Notes: generated by a model not told the origin, from the sequence alone. Positions 33,863 to 42,570 are shown, counted from the stretch's first letter. The stretch is 64,000 bases of DNA from Pyxidicoccus parkwaysis (GCF_017301735.1 NZ_CP071090.1:10344001-10408000), one strand, 5' to 3'. Made by a program: numbers and translations.

Positions 33863-34686
33863 GGCACGGAACGCTGACGAAGAAGGGCGACCACGTCGCG
33901 CTGCGCTTCGAGCGGCGGCTCGCCCACCCGCCCCAGAAGGTCTGGCGCGCGCTCACGGAGAACGCGGAGCTGGCGCACTGGTTCCCCGCGCGCATCGACG
34001 GTCCACGCGAGGCCGGCGCGGCGCTGAGCTTCGTCTTCCCGGGAGAGAACGCCGCGCCGATGTCCGGGAAGCTCACCGTGTTCGACCCGCCGAAGGTGCT
34101 CGAGTACATGTGGGAGGGAGAGCGGCTGCGCTGGGAGCTGAAGCCGGAGGGCACCGGCTGCCTGCTCGTCTTCACCACCATCCCTTCGGACCGGGCGCAG
34201 GTGACTCGCGACGCGCAGGGCTGGCACTTCTGCATCGACAACCTGGAGGCCCGGCTCGACGGCCGGCCCGCGGCAAAGCACGACAAGGAGCTCTTCGCCC
34301 GGCTCAACGCCGAGTACACCGCCCGCTTCGGCCTGGGTGGCTTCCCCGCCTTCCTTCGGTCGGGGGCGAACCGCGTCGCGGCCAGCTCGCTCGACATCCC
34401 CGGCCTGGAGGCTTCTGTCTTCGACGGCGTAGACGGCACCCAGGTCGTCCTCTGTCATGCGACGCAGGATGCGAATACGGGCGAGCGCCTCCAGGACTTC
34501 GACGAGTACCTCGTGGTCCTCGAAGGCAGCTACGTGCTGAGCCTCAATGGGAATGAAATGCCGCTCGCCGCCGGGAGTGAGTTCATCGTCCCGAAGGGGG
34601 CGCGGGCCTCGGGACGGTACACGGCCGGCACGCGGACGATTCATGCCTTCGGAGGCCGGGGCCTGAAGCGGGCCGAGGCGAAGTAG
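33859..34686 (+). CDS. SRPBCC (AHSA1)-cupin fusion protein
   Basis: Residues 1-155 form an AHSA1-type SRPBCC ligand-binding domain (ERRLAHPPQKVWRALTENAE, then LEYMWEGERLRWEL). Residues about 175-275 form a cupin barrel (DFDEYLVVLEGSYVLSLNG, PLAAGSEFIVPKGARASGRY). ArsR plus AHSA1 pairs are common, but the attached cupin is unusual. Only part of a cupin metal site is visible, so a binding or sensing role is as likely as catalysis. The protein has 275 residues with no signal peptide. Confidence 0.75.
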   Translation: MRHGTLTKKGDHVALRFERRLAHPPQKVWRALTENAELAHWFPARIDGPREAGAALSFVFPGENAAPMSGKLTVFDPPKVLEYMWEGERLRWELKPEGTGCLLVFTTIPSDRAQVTRDAQGWHFCIDNLEARLDGRPAAKHDKELFARLNAEYTARFGLGGFPAFLRSGANRVAASSLDIPGLEASVFDGVDGTQVVLCHATQDANTGERLQDFDEYLVVLEGSYVLSLNGNEMPLAAGSEFIVPKGARASGRYTAGTRTIHAFGGRGLKRAEAK

Positions 34687-35009
34687 CACCCCACCAGGAG
34701 CCCCGCGTCGCCCTCCGACGCGCCCGCGTCTCCGCATGACGCCGGGCCGTCCCTCGGCGCGCGTCGGCCACGCACGCGGGTGCGTCCCGCCACCACGCGA
34801 GCCGCCCTTTCCGACGTGTCGGTGACACACCGGCGTTGCCCGCCGACGCACCCGCGTCCCCTTCCGACGCGCATCGGCCCCACTCGCCGTCCGCCCCCGC
34901 ACACGGATGGAGCGGCTTCCCTCGGAAGACCCCACCCGGTACAGCGCGCACGGAGCATGGCAGCGCGATTGCACAAGGGCCTCCGGCAGCAGAGCCGGGA
35001 GGAACCGCC
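34687..35009. other. hairpin-rich non-coding spacer
   Basis: About 320 bp between two same-strand genes. It holds a perfect 13-bp inverted repeat (34774-34786 and 34845-34857, ACGCGGGTGCGTC and its complement) and nested short palindromes CCGACGTGTCGG and GTGTCGGTGACAC near 34811-34827. TTCCGACG occurs twice. No ORF with family character is present; it could be a structured leader or a decayed repeat. Confidence 0.4.
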
Positions 35010-36572
35010 ATGCCCCGTATCGCGAGCACCGAAGTCATCGTCCCCAAGTCCCTGTCGCTGGAGGCTCGGGCGCGCCTGACGGACGCGCTGTACGCGGTCC
35101 ACCAGCAGATTTTCGACGGCGTGGAGCGGGAGTCGTTCGCGAAGTACGTGGTGGAGTCCAAGGCGGAGCACACCTGGGTTCAGGTGCACAAGAACGAGGC
35201 GGGCGACATCGTGGGCTACTTCGCGATGCACGTCTTCGAGAAGCCGCTCAATGGCGTGACGTCGGCGGTGTTCCGCGCCGAGGCCGGCTCGCTGCGCGCG
35301 TACCGGGGGGCCAATACCAACACGCGCTTCGGCCTGTCGCTGGTGCTCAAGTACATGCTGCGCCACCCGGGCCGGCCCACGTACTACATGGGCTCGCTGG
35401 TGCACCCGTCGAGCTACGCGCTGCTGGCGAAGTACTGCGACGAGGTGTGGCCGCGCCGCGACCAGCCCGTGCCGCCGGAGCTGCTGTCCTTCATGGACGG
35501 ACTGGCCACGGAGTTCGGCCTGGAGAAGGTGGACGCGGCGAACCCGCTGCTGCGCCAGGTGGGCTGGCGCACGCGCGAGTCCGAGGTGGAGCAGGACTAC
35601 TGGCGGCAGTGCGACAAGCCGTCCGCGCGCTTCTTCATGGAGGCCAACCCGGGCTACGTGGACGGGCACGGGCTCGTGACGCTGGTGCCGGCGACGGCGG
35701 GCAACATCCTGAGCGTGCTGCGGGTGCTGGGGGGCCGCTCGCTGCGCAAGCCGATGGATGCGCTGCGGGCGCTGGCGCGGCGGCTGCCGGGGGGCGCGAA
35801 GCTGCGGCGGTCCGAGGTGGTGCGTCAGCTGAAGGCGTCGCCGCTGTTCGCGCGCTTCGGCACGCAGGCGCTGGAGTCGCTGGCCGCGAGCGCGCAGGTG
35901 CTGGAGCTGCCGGCGGGCCGCTACGTGTTCCGCAAGGGTGACGCGAGCGACGAGCTGTACCTGCTGGCGCGGGGCGCGGCGTACGTGCTGGCGGAGGGTG
36001 GCGAGGACGTGGTGGTGAACCAGCTCGGCAGTGGGACGGTGTTCGGGGAGATTGCGATGTTGGGGGGCGAGCGGCGCTCGGCCTCGGTGCGCACGGCGGC
36101 GGCGTCCACGCTGGTGCGGATTCCGCGCGCGGCGCTGGCGCCGTTGCTGGAGTCGGACGCGGGGCTGCGCCAGAGCGTGTGGGGCACGTTCGCGGAGCGG
36201 CGCTTCGACGATTTGGTGCGGGGCATGGACCGCTACGCGCACCTGGGCCGCAAGGCGCGGCTCACCTGGCTGCAGCGCGGCGAGCAGGCGGAGTTGGCGC
36301 CGCGTCAGGAGCGGCTGCTGGAGCCGGGCTCGTACCTGTTGGTGCTGGCCGGCGCGGTGGAGCTGACGCACGCGGCGCCGAGGATGATGGCGCGAGGCAC
36401 CATGCTGCTGGAGGTGGAGCGCCCGCTGCGCGTGGTGGCGCAGGAGCGCACGCAGCTCGTCGTCCTCCCCCGCCTCGCTTCGCCGGAGCTGCTCCGCGCG
36501 GTGGAGACGAGCGCCCCGCAGGCGCTGCCCATGCCCATCGCCGCGGTGGAGCTGCCTCGCGCGGCGGCGTGA
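35010..36572 (+). CDS. acyltransferase-like protein fused to a cyclic-nucleotide-binding domain
   Basis: The 520-residue protein begins after GGGAGGAACCGCC. Residues ~30-210 resemble an acyl-CoA-acyltransferase (GNAT-like) fold, with strand WVQVHKNEAGDIVGYFAMHV and a RFGLSLVLKYML segment. Residues ~280-400 are a cNMP-binding domain: ASPLFARFGTQALESLAA, ELPAGRYVFRKGDASDELYLL and FGEIAMLGGERRSASVRT, the last being the phosphate-binding cassette with Glu and the RRSA arginine in place. A second, degenerate cNMP-like barrel occupies the C-terminus. It is probably a cAMP- or cGMP-gated acyltransferase, comparable with mycobacterial Pat but with reversed domain order. Confidence 0.7.
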   Translation: MPRIASTEVIVPKSLSLEARARLTDALYAVHQQIFDGVERESFAKYVVESKAEHTWVQVHKNEAGDIVGYFAMHVFEKPLNGVTSAVFRAEAGSLRAYRGANTNTRFGLSLVLKYMLRHPGRPTYYMGSLVHPSSYALLAKYCDEVWPRRDQPVPPELLSFMDGLATEFGLEKVDAANPLLRQVGWRTRESEVEQDYWRQCDKPSARFFMEANPGYVDGHGLVTLVPATAGNILSVLRVLGGRSLRKPMDALRALARRLPGGAKLRRSEVVRQLKASPLFARFGTQALESLAASAQVLELPAGRYVFRKGDASDELYLLARGAAYVLAEGGEDVVVNQLGSGTVFGEIAMLGGERRSASVRTAAASTLVRIPRAALAPLLESDAGLRQSVWGTFAERRFDDLVRGMDRYAHLGRKARLTWLQRGEQAELAPRQERLLEPGSYLLVLAGAVELTHAAPRMMARGTMLLEVERPLRVVAQERTQLVVLPRLASPELLRAVETSAPQALPMPIAAVELPRAAA

Positions 36573-36584
36573 AGCAGGGCACCT

Positions 36585-36725
36585 CTTCATCGAGGTTGCG
36601 CGCGTGGAAGAACACCTCGAAGTCACTGCCCCGAACCGCAGCGTGACGCCTCACCGCCACAGTCGCCGAGCCACCACTTCATCGAGGTTCCGCGCATGGA
36701 AGAACGCCTCGAAGTCACTGCCGCG
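36585..36725. repeat. duplicated 3' tail of the MBL-fold gene
   Basis: A 49-bp segment at 36585-36633 matches 36677-36725 at 45 positions, 92 bp apart. The second copy encodes RGSDFEAFFHARNLDE at the C-terminus of the MBL gene. The first copy, beyond its stop codon, still reads RGSDFEVFFHARNLDE on the same strand. It is a remnant of a second MBL-type gene or a local duplication. Confidence 0.65.
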
Positions 36726-37436
36726 CACGTCCGCAGGCAGGCAGTCCCCAAGCCGAATCGCCCGAACCCGCTCCGGCTCTCCGCGCGCCTCGCGCACCGC
36801 CGCCTCCAGCGTCCGCAGGTAGTGCCGCGCCGAGCCCAGCGTCTTCGGTGACACCACCCCGCCGTGCCCCTGAATCACGCGCGAGCGCCCCCGCGACTCC
36901 GAGCGCTCCAGCGCCGCGTCGATGGCCTCCGGCGCTCCGTACGCGATGTACGCCATGTGCCCCACCGCCGTGTCCGCGGAGAACAGCAAGTCCAACTCCG
37001 GCACGTCGATGTTCAGCGTGCTCGCCGTGTGCCCCGCATTCGGGAACACCTCCAGCGCATACTTTCCCCACCGCACGTGCATGGGCCCGCCGAGCCGCAA
37101 CTCCGGCGCGCGGAAGAACCCCGACTCCTCGTCCGAGCGGAACCGCTCCGCGTGGAACGTGTCCTCGAAGCGCTCATGCGCCACCACCAGCGCCTCGGGA
37201 AACGCCTGGAGCGCGGCGAGGTGGTCGCTGAACCCGTGCGTACACACGGCCAGTCTCACCCGGCCATGCAGCTCCTCATGGACGAAGCGCCGCAGCGCCT
37301 GCGCGTCCGCCCGGCTGCCGAGCGCGTCCACCATCAGCACGTCGCGCCCATCCAGGAACAGGGTGGTGTTGGAGGCATACGTCTCCCCGATGACGACCAG
37401 GACATCCGGGGCCAGGGACACAGTCTTGAGGCTCAT
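36651..37436 (-). CDS. metallo-beta-lactamase-fold hydrolase
   Basis: The 261-residue protein has MBL-fold features: a THGFSDHL motif at residues 66-73 (Asp71, His72), NAGHTAS and LLFSADTAVGHM. The second histidine of the usual HxHxDH is Phe here (HGFSDH), so one metal site may be altered. A role as thioesterase, lactonase or another hydrolase is possible. ATG 37436 is chosen because the upstream extension overlaps the divergent LysR gene. The ~100-bp shared region with that gene suggests LysR control. Confidence 0.75.
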   Translation of the reverse strand: MSLKTVSLAPDVLVVIGETYASNTTLFLDGRDVLMVDALGSRADAQALRRFVHEELHGRVRLAVCTHGFSDHLAALQAFPEALVVAHERFEDTFHAERFRSDEESGFFRAPELRLGGPMHVRWGKYALEVFPNAGHTASTLNIDVPELDLLFSADTAVGHMAYIAYGAPEAIDAALERSESRGRSRVIQGHGGVVSPKTLGSARHYLRTLEAAVREARGEPERVRAIRLGDCLPADVRGSDFEAFFHARNLDEVVARRLWR

Positions 37437-37486
37437 ACAGGGCACCTCTCGTGAGCGAGCAGGCCTCTTGTCCCCAAGTTGTCCAC

Positions 37487-37501
37487 ATGCGTCCAGCGCA
37501 T
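37487..37501. promoter_or_regulatory. LysR-type operator candidate
   Basis: ATGCG-N5-CGCAT is a perfect 15-bp inverted repeat in the gap between the divergent MBL and LysR genes. The size and T-N11-A-like geometry fit a LysR binding site controlling both. Confidence 0.5.
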
Positions 37502-37533
37502 CGTCCGCATGAATCCATGACAGAATCGAATGG

Positions 37534-38433
37534 ATGATTCTGGACGTGAGACACCTGCGACTCGTGGCGGCGGTGGTGGATACCGGCTCCGTGACGGCGG
37601 CCGCCCGCGTGCTGCACCTGTCCCAGCCCGCGCTCAGCCACCAACTCCGCGACGTGGAGGAGCGCCTCGGCGCCGAGCTCTTCCAGCGCCAGGGCCGCCG
37701 CATGGTCCTCACCGGCCCCGGCAAGCGCGTGCTCGAAGCCGCACGCAAGGTGGTGTCGGAAGTAGACGCCGCCGAGGCCGAAATCTCGCGCCTCACCCAG
37801 CAGTCTCAGGGCCTCCTGCGCCTCGCCACCGAGTGCTACACCGCCTACCACTGGCTGCCCTCGGTGCTGCGGCGCTTCTCCGCGAAGCACCCGGGCGTGG
37901 AGGTCCGCATCGCCGTGGACGCCACGCGCCGTCCCGTGGAGGCGCTGCTCGCGGGAGAGCTGGACCTCGGCATCGTCAGCGAGCCCATCCGCCACCGCCG
38001 CCTCGCGGGCGCCCCGCTCTTCGAGGACGAGCTCATGGCCGTCATGGCCCCGGACCATCCGCTGGCGAAAAAGCGCGTGCTGCACGCGGAGGACTTCGCG
38101 CGGGAGCACGTGCTGCTCTACAGCATCCCCCTCACGGAGAGCACCCTCTTCCAGCAGGTGCTGCTGCCCGCCGGAGTCACTCCCGCGCGCCTGTCCCGCG
38201 TGGAGCTGACCGAGGCAATCGTGGAGATGGCGAAGGCCGGGCTCGGCGTCGCGGTGCTCGCGCGCTGGGCGGTGGCGCCGGAGCTGGCGCGCGGAACGCT
38301 GGCCGCCGTGCGCGTGACGAAGCAGGGCCTGCGCCGTCACTGGCACGCGGCGTGGCCGCGCACCGTGCGTCCCGCGCCGTACCTCACCGCCTTCGTGGAG
38401 TTGCTCGCGAAGGCAGGACCGCCGATGCGCTGA
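37534..38433 (+). CDS. LysR-family transcriptional regulator
   Basis: The 299-residue regulator has the standard N-terminal helix-turn-helix (VRHLRLVAAVVDTGSVTAAA, LSQPALSHQLRDVEERLGAEL) and a periplasmic-binding-protein-like effector domain (LRIAVDAT-type strands, ELDLGIVSEP). The overall pattern is closest to MetR/CysB-like members, but the ligand is not known. It is divergent from the MBL hydrolase gene, its likely target. The PlsC gene follows closely downstream. Confidence 0.85.
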   Translation: MILDVRHLRLVAAVVDTGSVTAAARVLHLSQPALSHQLRDVEERLGAELFQRQGRRMVLTGPGKRVLEAARKVVSEVDAAEAEISRLTQQSQGLLRLATECYTAYHWLPSVLRRFSAKHPGVEVRIAVDATRRPVEALLAGELDLGIVSEPIRHRRLAGAPLFEDELMAVMAPDHPLAKKRVLHAEDFAREHVLLYSIPLTESTLFQQVLLPAGVTPARLSRVELTEAIVEMAKAGLGVAVLARWAVAPELARGTLAAVRVTKQGLRRHWHAAWPRTVRPAPYLTAFVELLAKAGPPMR

Positions 38434-38444
38434 GCACCGGCCTG

Positions 38445-38453
38445 TGGCACACT
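38445..38453 (+). promoter_or_regulatory. extended -10-like element before plsC
   Basis: TGGCACACT followed by GCGCGCGCC and then ATT. The 15-base string TGGCACACTGCGCGC is identical to that before the gene at 9894. Spacing supports a leaderless start at 38463. Confidence 0.45.
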
Positions 38454-38462
38454 GCGCGCGCC

Positions 38463-39212
38463 ATTCGAACCTTCCTCTCCATCATCTTCTGGGCATTCCT
38501 GGCCGTCTCCAGCACGGTGCTCTTCATCGGAGCCGTGCTCATCTGGCTCGTCACGCTGCCGTTCGACCGTGACGGACGGGTGCTGCACCTGTACTCGTGC
38601 TTCTGGGCGCAGCTCTACTTCTACGTCAACCCGCTCTGGCGCCTGAAGGTGGACGGCCGCGAGCGCCTGCCCTGGCGCGGCCCCGCCGTGCTCGTGTCCA
38701 ACCACGAGTCGCTCGGCGACATCCTCGTCCTCTTCGGCCTCTACCGCCCCTTCAAGTGGGTCTCCAAGGCGGAGAACTTCAAGCTGCCCCTCATCGGCTG
38801 GAACATGCGGCTCAACCGCTACGTGCCGCTGGTGCGCGGGGACAAGGCCTCCATCGCCCAGATGATGACGGACTGTGAGTACTGGCTCGCGCGAGGCGTG
38901 CCCATCCTCATGTTCCCCGAGGGCACGCGCTCCTTCGACGGGCAGGTGAAGCCCTTCAAGGACGGCGCCTTCGTGCTGGCCAAGAAGATGAACTGCCCCA
39001 TCATCCCCGTGGTCCTCACCGGCACCGCGCGCACGCTGCCCAAGCATGGCTGGGTGCTCGACACCAAGGCCGACTGCCACGTGCAGGTGATGCCCCCGGT
39101 GGACCCCGCCGGCTTCCACGACGTGCACGCCCTGCGTGATTACGTCCGTGACCTCATCATCGCGGAGAAGGCCCGCCTGGACTCGGGAGTGTCCACCCCC
39201 GCCCAGGCGTAG
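38463..39212 (+). CDS. plsC: 1-acyl-glycerol-3-phosphate acyltransferase-like protein
   Basis: The 249-residue protein has an N-terminal membrane helix (FLSIIFWAFLAVSSTVLFIGA) and the PlsC motifs: NHESLGD (motif I HX4D), a downstream NMRLNRYVPLVRGD, FPEGTRS (motif III) and IIPVVLTGT (motif IV). It should acylate lysophosphatidic acid at the inner membrane. There is no ATG, GTG or TTG in frame between the LysR stop and the conserved membrane helix. The ATT at 38463, at leaderless distance from the -10 element, is the best start; later GTG codons would cut off half the helix. An unusual ATT start or a sequence error upstream are the two explanations. Confidence 0.8.
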   Translation: MRTFLSIIFWAFLAVSSTVLFIGAVLIWLVTLPFDRDGRVLHLYSCFWAQLYFYVNPLWRLKVDGRERLPWRGPAVLVSNHESLGDILVLFGLYRPFKWVSKAENFKLPLIGWNMRLNRYVPLVRGDKASIAQMMTDCEYWLARGVPILMFPEGTRSFDGQVKPFKDGAFVLAKKMNCPIIPVVLTGTARTLPKHGWVLDTKADCHVQVMPPVDPAGFHDVHALRDYVRDLIIAEKARLDSGVSTPAQA

Positions 39213-39245
39213 CCCGGCCCCCCCGGAGACCCGGGCCGCCGGCCC

Positions 39246-39254
39246 TGCTACCGT
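39246..39254 (+). promoter_or_regulatory. -10-like element of repeat-protein paralogue 3
   Basis: CCCTGCTACCGT, matching the CCCTGCTATCGT element of paralogue 1. It lies 20 bp before the ATG, with GGGAGG between. Confidence 0.45.
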
Positions 39255-39274
39255 GAGGCCTCCGGGAGGTCGCC

Positions 39275-42200
39275 ATGCGAAGGCAAACCGCGGTGGCCAT
39301 CGCGCTCGGCGTGCTCGTGCTGGGCGTCACCGTGGCGCTCGTCCAGAGCCGCTGCGGCGCCGCCTCGACACGGGAGGCGCCCGCCCCCACCGCCGCGCGT
39401 CCCGAGCCTCGTACGCTCCCCGGCCCCGCCGTCCCCTCACCTCTGCCGCGCGGCGAGCTGTCCGTGCGCGGGCGCGTCATCGACTCCGAGGGCCGGCCCG
39501 TCCCGGGCGTCCAGGTCTCCGCCACCCGGACGATGCCCGGCGAGTCGCTGTCCCAGCTCCCCTGTGACGAAGAATCCCCCGAAGTCCCGCTGGCCTCCTC
39601 CGAGTGTGCCGTGGACCCGGAAGTGCTCCAGCAGCTCGTCATGCAGGAGCGCGGCGGTGCACCCGTGCTCGCGCAGACCACCACGGGTGCGGATGGAACG
39701 TTCCAGCTCGACAAGCTGCCCGAGGGAATGGTGGCGCTCTGGGCCATCGGCGAGGACTACTCGACGATGGAGCCCGAGGTGGCGGCGGGCAGCGAGGGCG
39801 TGGAGCTGGTGCTTACGCAGGGACTCGTCCTCGCGGGCCGCGTGGTGGACGAGCAAGGCGCTCCGGTGGTCGGCGCGACGGTGACGCTCTTCCACCAGCA
39901 GCACTCGCGCTACTTCACGCAGCACACCCACGAGGACGGCCGCTTCGGCTTCGACTCGCTGCCGGCCGGCGAATACGGCCTCGTCGCGTCCAGCCCCGGC
40001 CTGATGCCGGTCCACCTATCGGACGTGACCAACGAGGACCTGACCGAAATCATCCTCTACCCGCCACGGCAGGCCAAAGGACGCGTGGTGCTCGCGGACG
40101 GCAGCCCGGCCCCGGGCGCCGAGGTGCGCGTGCAGGACCTGTCCATCCGCTCCGAGGTGGACGTAGAGGGCCGCTTCACCCTCGGGCCGCTCGCCCCCGG
40201 GAACTACATGGTGTTCGCCGAGCGCGACGGCCAGTACGGCTACGCCCAGGTGGACATCTCCCAGGAGGGCCAGGGCGAAGAGGCCACCGTGTACCTGGGC
40301 ACGCTCATCCACGTCGAGGGCACGGTGCGCGACGAGGCCGGGCGCCCCATCGCCGGCGCCTCCGTCTCGGCCTATGCCGGCGAGACAGCGCCACCCGCCG
40401 ACGACGTCACCACCGACGCGGAGGGCCACTTCCGCATCGGCCCCATCGCGCCCGCCGCCTATGTCTTCAGCGTGGACGCCGAAGGCTACCTGGAGCGCCA
40501 GGTGGAGGACGTGGAGGTGTCCGCCTCCTCGCCGCCCCTGTCCTTCACGCTGGCGCGCGCCTTCCTCCTCTCCGGCATCGTCACCGACACGGAGGGCCAT
40601 CCGCTTCAGGACATCGAGCTCGACGTGGTGAAGCCGGCCGCGCCCCCCGCGCGCGCCAAGGCCTCCGCGGACGAGAAGGACGCGGAGGAAGAAGCCCTCG
40701 AGGACTCCAGCGGGCTGACGGACGAGGAGGGCCACTTCGTCATCGAGGTCGCCAAGCCGGGGCGCTACGTCCTCACCGCGGGCGGCAACGGCTTCCTCCA
40801 GACGCGCCTGGACGTGGAGGCGCCCGCCACGACGCTCAAGGTGGTGCTGCGCGGCGGGGCCACGCTGGAAGGCACGGTGGTGGACACCAGCGGCACGCCG
40901 CTGGACGGAGTGCAGCTCACCGTGCGCCTCGGAGCGGAGACGCAGGCCGAGGGACTGGAGACGACCACTGACGAGCGGGGCGCCTTCCGCATCGCCGGGC
41001 TGCCTCCGGGCACGCACGTGCTCCGCGCGACGTTGGACAGGGGCGCCTTCCTCCACACGGCCTCGCGCACCGTGTCCGTCCGGGGCACGGAGAAGGTGGA
41101 CGCCTCGCTGCGCATGGACACGGGAGGCTCCGTGTCCGGCGTCGTCGTGGACGGCGACGGCCGCCCCGTGCCGGACGCCGAGGTGGAGGCGTACTCGCTG
41201 CGTGAGCAGTCCGGCGACGACTGGGGAGCGACTCCCTCCACGGCGATGACGGACGCGGAGGGGCGCTTCACCGTGCGCCACCTGCCGGAGGGCGAGTGCG
41301 GACTGAGGGCCTCGAAGCAGAGCCATTACTTCGAGGAGACCGAGGCCCCCCGGTGGCCGGGCATCGTCGTGCGGGTGGGCGCCCGGGACGCGCGGCTGGT
41401 GCTGCGCTACCAGGGCTTCCTCCTCGGGCACGTGGTGCACAGGGACGGCACCCCCTTCACGAGATTCACCGTCGACCAGGAGTCCTTCCACGCGGCGGAC
41501 GGCGCCTTCCGCCTCGCCATGCAGAAGCCGGGCCCGAGGCAGGTGCGCTTCGAGGCGAATGGCCTCCCACTGACGGTTCGCGAGGTGGAGGTGCCCCCGG
41601 GGAAGGACGTGGACATGGGCAACGTGGTGCTGGAGCCGGGGCGCCAGGTGCACGGCCGCGTGGTGGACGCGGAGACGTCACAGCCCGTCGCCAGAGCCAT
41701 CATCCGGGTGCACGTCGCGGACGATGAAGCCTCCGTGAACCGGCAGTCCCCGGTGGCCATGGAGCCCACCCTCCCGGACGGCACCTTCACGCTGCCGCTC
41801 CTGGAGCGACGCCCCCTGGAGCTGGAAGTCCTCCACGACACGCATACGACGCTGCGCCAACAGATTGGCGCCGATGCCGAGGAAGTGGAGCTGCATGTGT
41901 ACCCCGGCGCGAAGGTAGACGGCACGGTGACGGACCATGAGGGCCGGCCCGTGGACACCAAGGTCTTCCTCACGCCGGTGAGGACCCGGGGCGACGGCTT
42001 CGTGCCCATCGGCCACGACGACTCCACCCGCTACGCCGAAGTCACGCAGGGCCGCTTCCACGTCGAGGGCGTGGCCGGCGGAGACTACGTCGTGTCCGCC
42101 CGCGAGGTGCCGGGCCCGGACGGCCGCCCATTGGAGTTCCTCACCCAGCGCGTGCGGCTTCCTCCCATGGGCCGGGTGACGCTGGCCCTCACGGAGCGGA

Positions 42201-42559
42201 AGGGAAGCGCCTCGCTGCGGCTGCGCGTACGGCTGAACGCGCCAGAGGGGCAACCCGGACGGCTGAACCTCGCGCTCATCCCCGGCTCCGTGTCCCCCAC
42301 CGCCACGTGGGGAGAGCTGCGCTTCCTGATGTACCGCCAGAGCCTTCCCGCGGCGCGCGGCGGCCCGGATGGGACGGACGTGTACGAGCACATCCCCGCG
42401 GGGCACTACACCTACCTCATGTCCCATGAGCCGGAGCCCGGCAGGCGCGAGGTCTCCAGCGAGGAGGTGGACGTGGCCGAGGGGGAGAGCCTCGTCCGGG
42501 ACATGGTGCCCCGGTGGCGGCCGGTGCCCGGCTCGCGCGACGAGCCAGCCCGCAGGTAG
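39275..42559 (+). CDS. membrane-anchored carboxypeptidase-regulatory repeat protein, paralogue 3
   Basis: This 1,094-residue protein has the same plan as paralogues 1 and 2: an N-terminal membrane helix (VAIALGVLVLGVTVALVQ), a Pro/Ala linker, then about ten transthyretin-like repeats. The first domain keeps the LPCDEE...SECAVD Cys pair. It differs from the others by an acidic Lys/Ala/Glu insert near residues 465-485 (DEKDAEEEALED) and by a less similar N-terminus. It is separated from the tandem pair by 10.6 kb, so the family grew by both local and longer-range copying. The scramblase gene begins 11 bp after the stop and may share the transcript. Confidence 0.8.
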   Translation: MRRQTAVAIALGVLVLGVTVALVQSRCGAASTREAPAPTAARPEPRTLPGPAVPSPLPRGELSVRGRVIDSEGRPVPGVQVSATRTMPGESLSQLPCDEESPEVPLASSECAVDPEVLQQLVMQERGGAPVLAQTTTGADGTFQLDKLPEGMVALWAIGEDYSTMEPEVAAGSEGVELVLTQGLVLAGRVVDEQGAPVVGATVTLFHQQHSRYFTQHTHEDGRFGFDSLPAGEYGLVASSPGLMPVHLSDVTNEDLTEIILYPPRQAKGRVVLADGSPAPGAEVRVQDLSIRSEVDVEGRFTLGPLAPGNYMVFAERDGQYGYAQVDISQEGQGEEATVYLGTLIHVEGTVRDEAGRPIAGASVSAYAGETAPPADDVTTDAEGHFRIGPIAPAAYVFSVDAEGYLERQVEDVEVSASSPPLSFTLARAFLLSGIVTDTEGHPLQDIELDVVKPAAPPARAKASADEKDAEEEALEDSSGLTDEEGHFVIEVAKPGRYVLTAGGNGFLQTRLDVEAPATTLKVVLRGGATLEGTVVDTSGTPLDGVQLTVRLGAETQAEGLETTTDERGAFRIAGLPPGTHVLRATLDRGAFLHTASRTVSVRGTEKVDASLRMDTGGSVSGVVVDGDGRPVPDAEVEAYSLREQSGDDWGATPSTAMTDAEGRFTVRHLPEGECGLRASKQSHYFEETEAPRWPGIVVRVGARDARLVLRYQGFLLGHVVHRDGTPFTRFTVDQESFHAADGAFRLAMQKPGPRQVRFEANGLPLTVREVEVPPGKDVDMGNVVLEPGRQVHGRVVDAETSQPVARAIIRVHVADDEASVNRQSPVAMEPTLPDGTFTLPLLERRPLELEVLHDTHTTLRQQIGADAEEVELHVYPGAKVDGTVTDHEGRPVDTKVFLTPVRTRGDGFVPIGHDDSTRYAEVTQGRFHVEGVAGGDYVVSAREVPGPDGRPLEFLTQRVRLPPMGRVTLALTERKGSASLRLRVRLNAPEGQPGRLNLALIPGSVSPTATWGELRFLMYRQSLPAARGGPDGTDVYEHIPAGHYTYLMSHEPEPGRREVSSEEVDVAEGESLVRDMVPRWRPVPGSRDEPARR

Positions 42560-42570
42560 GCTTGCCGCTC

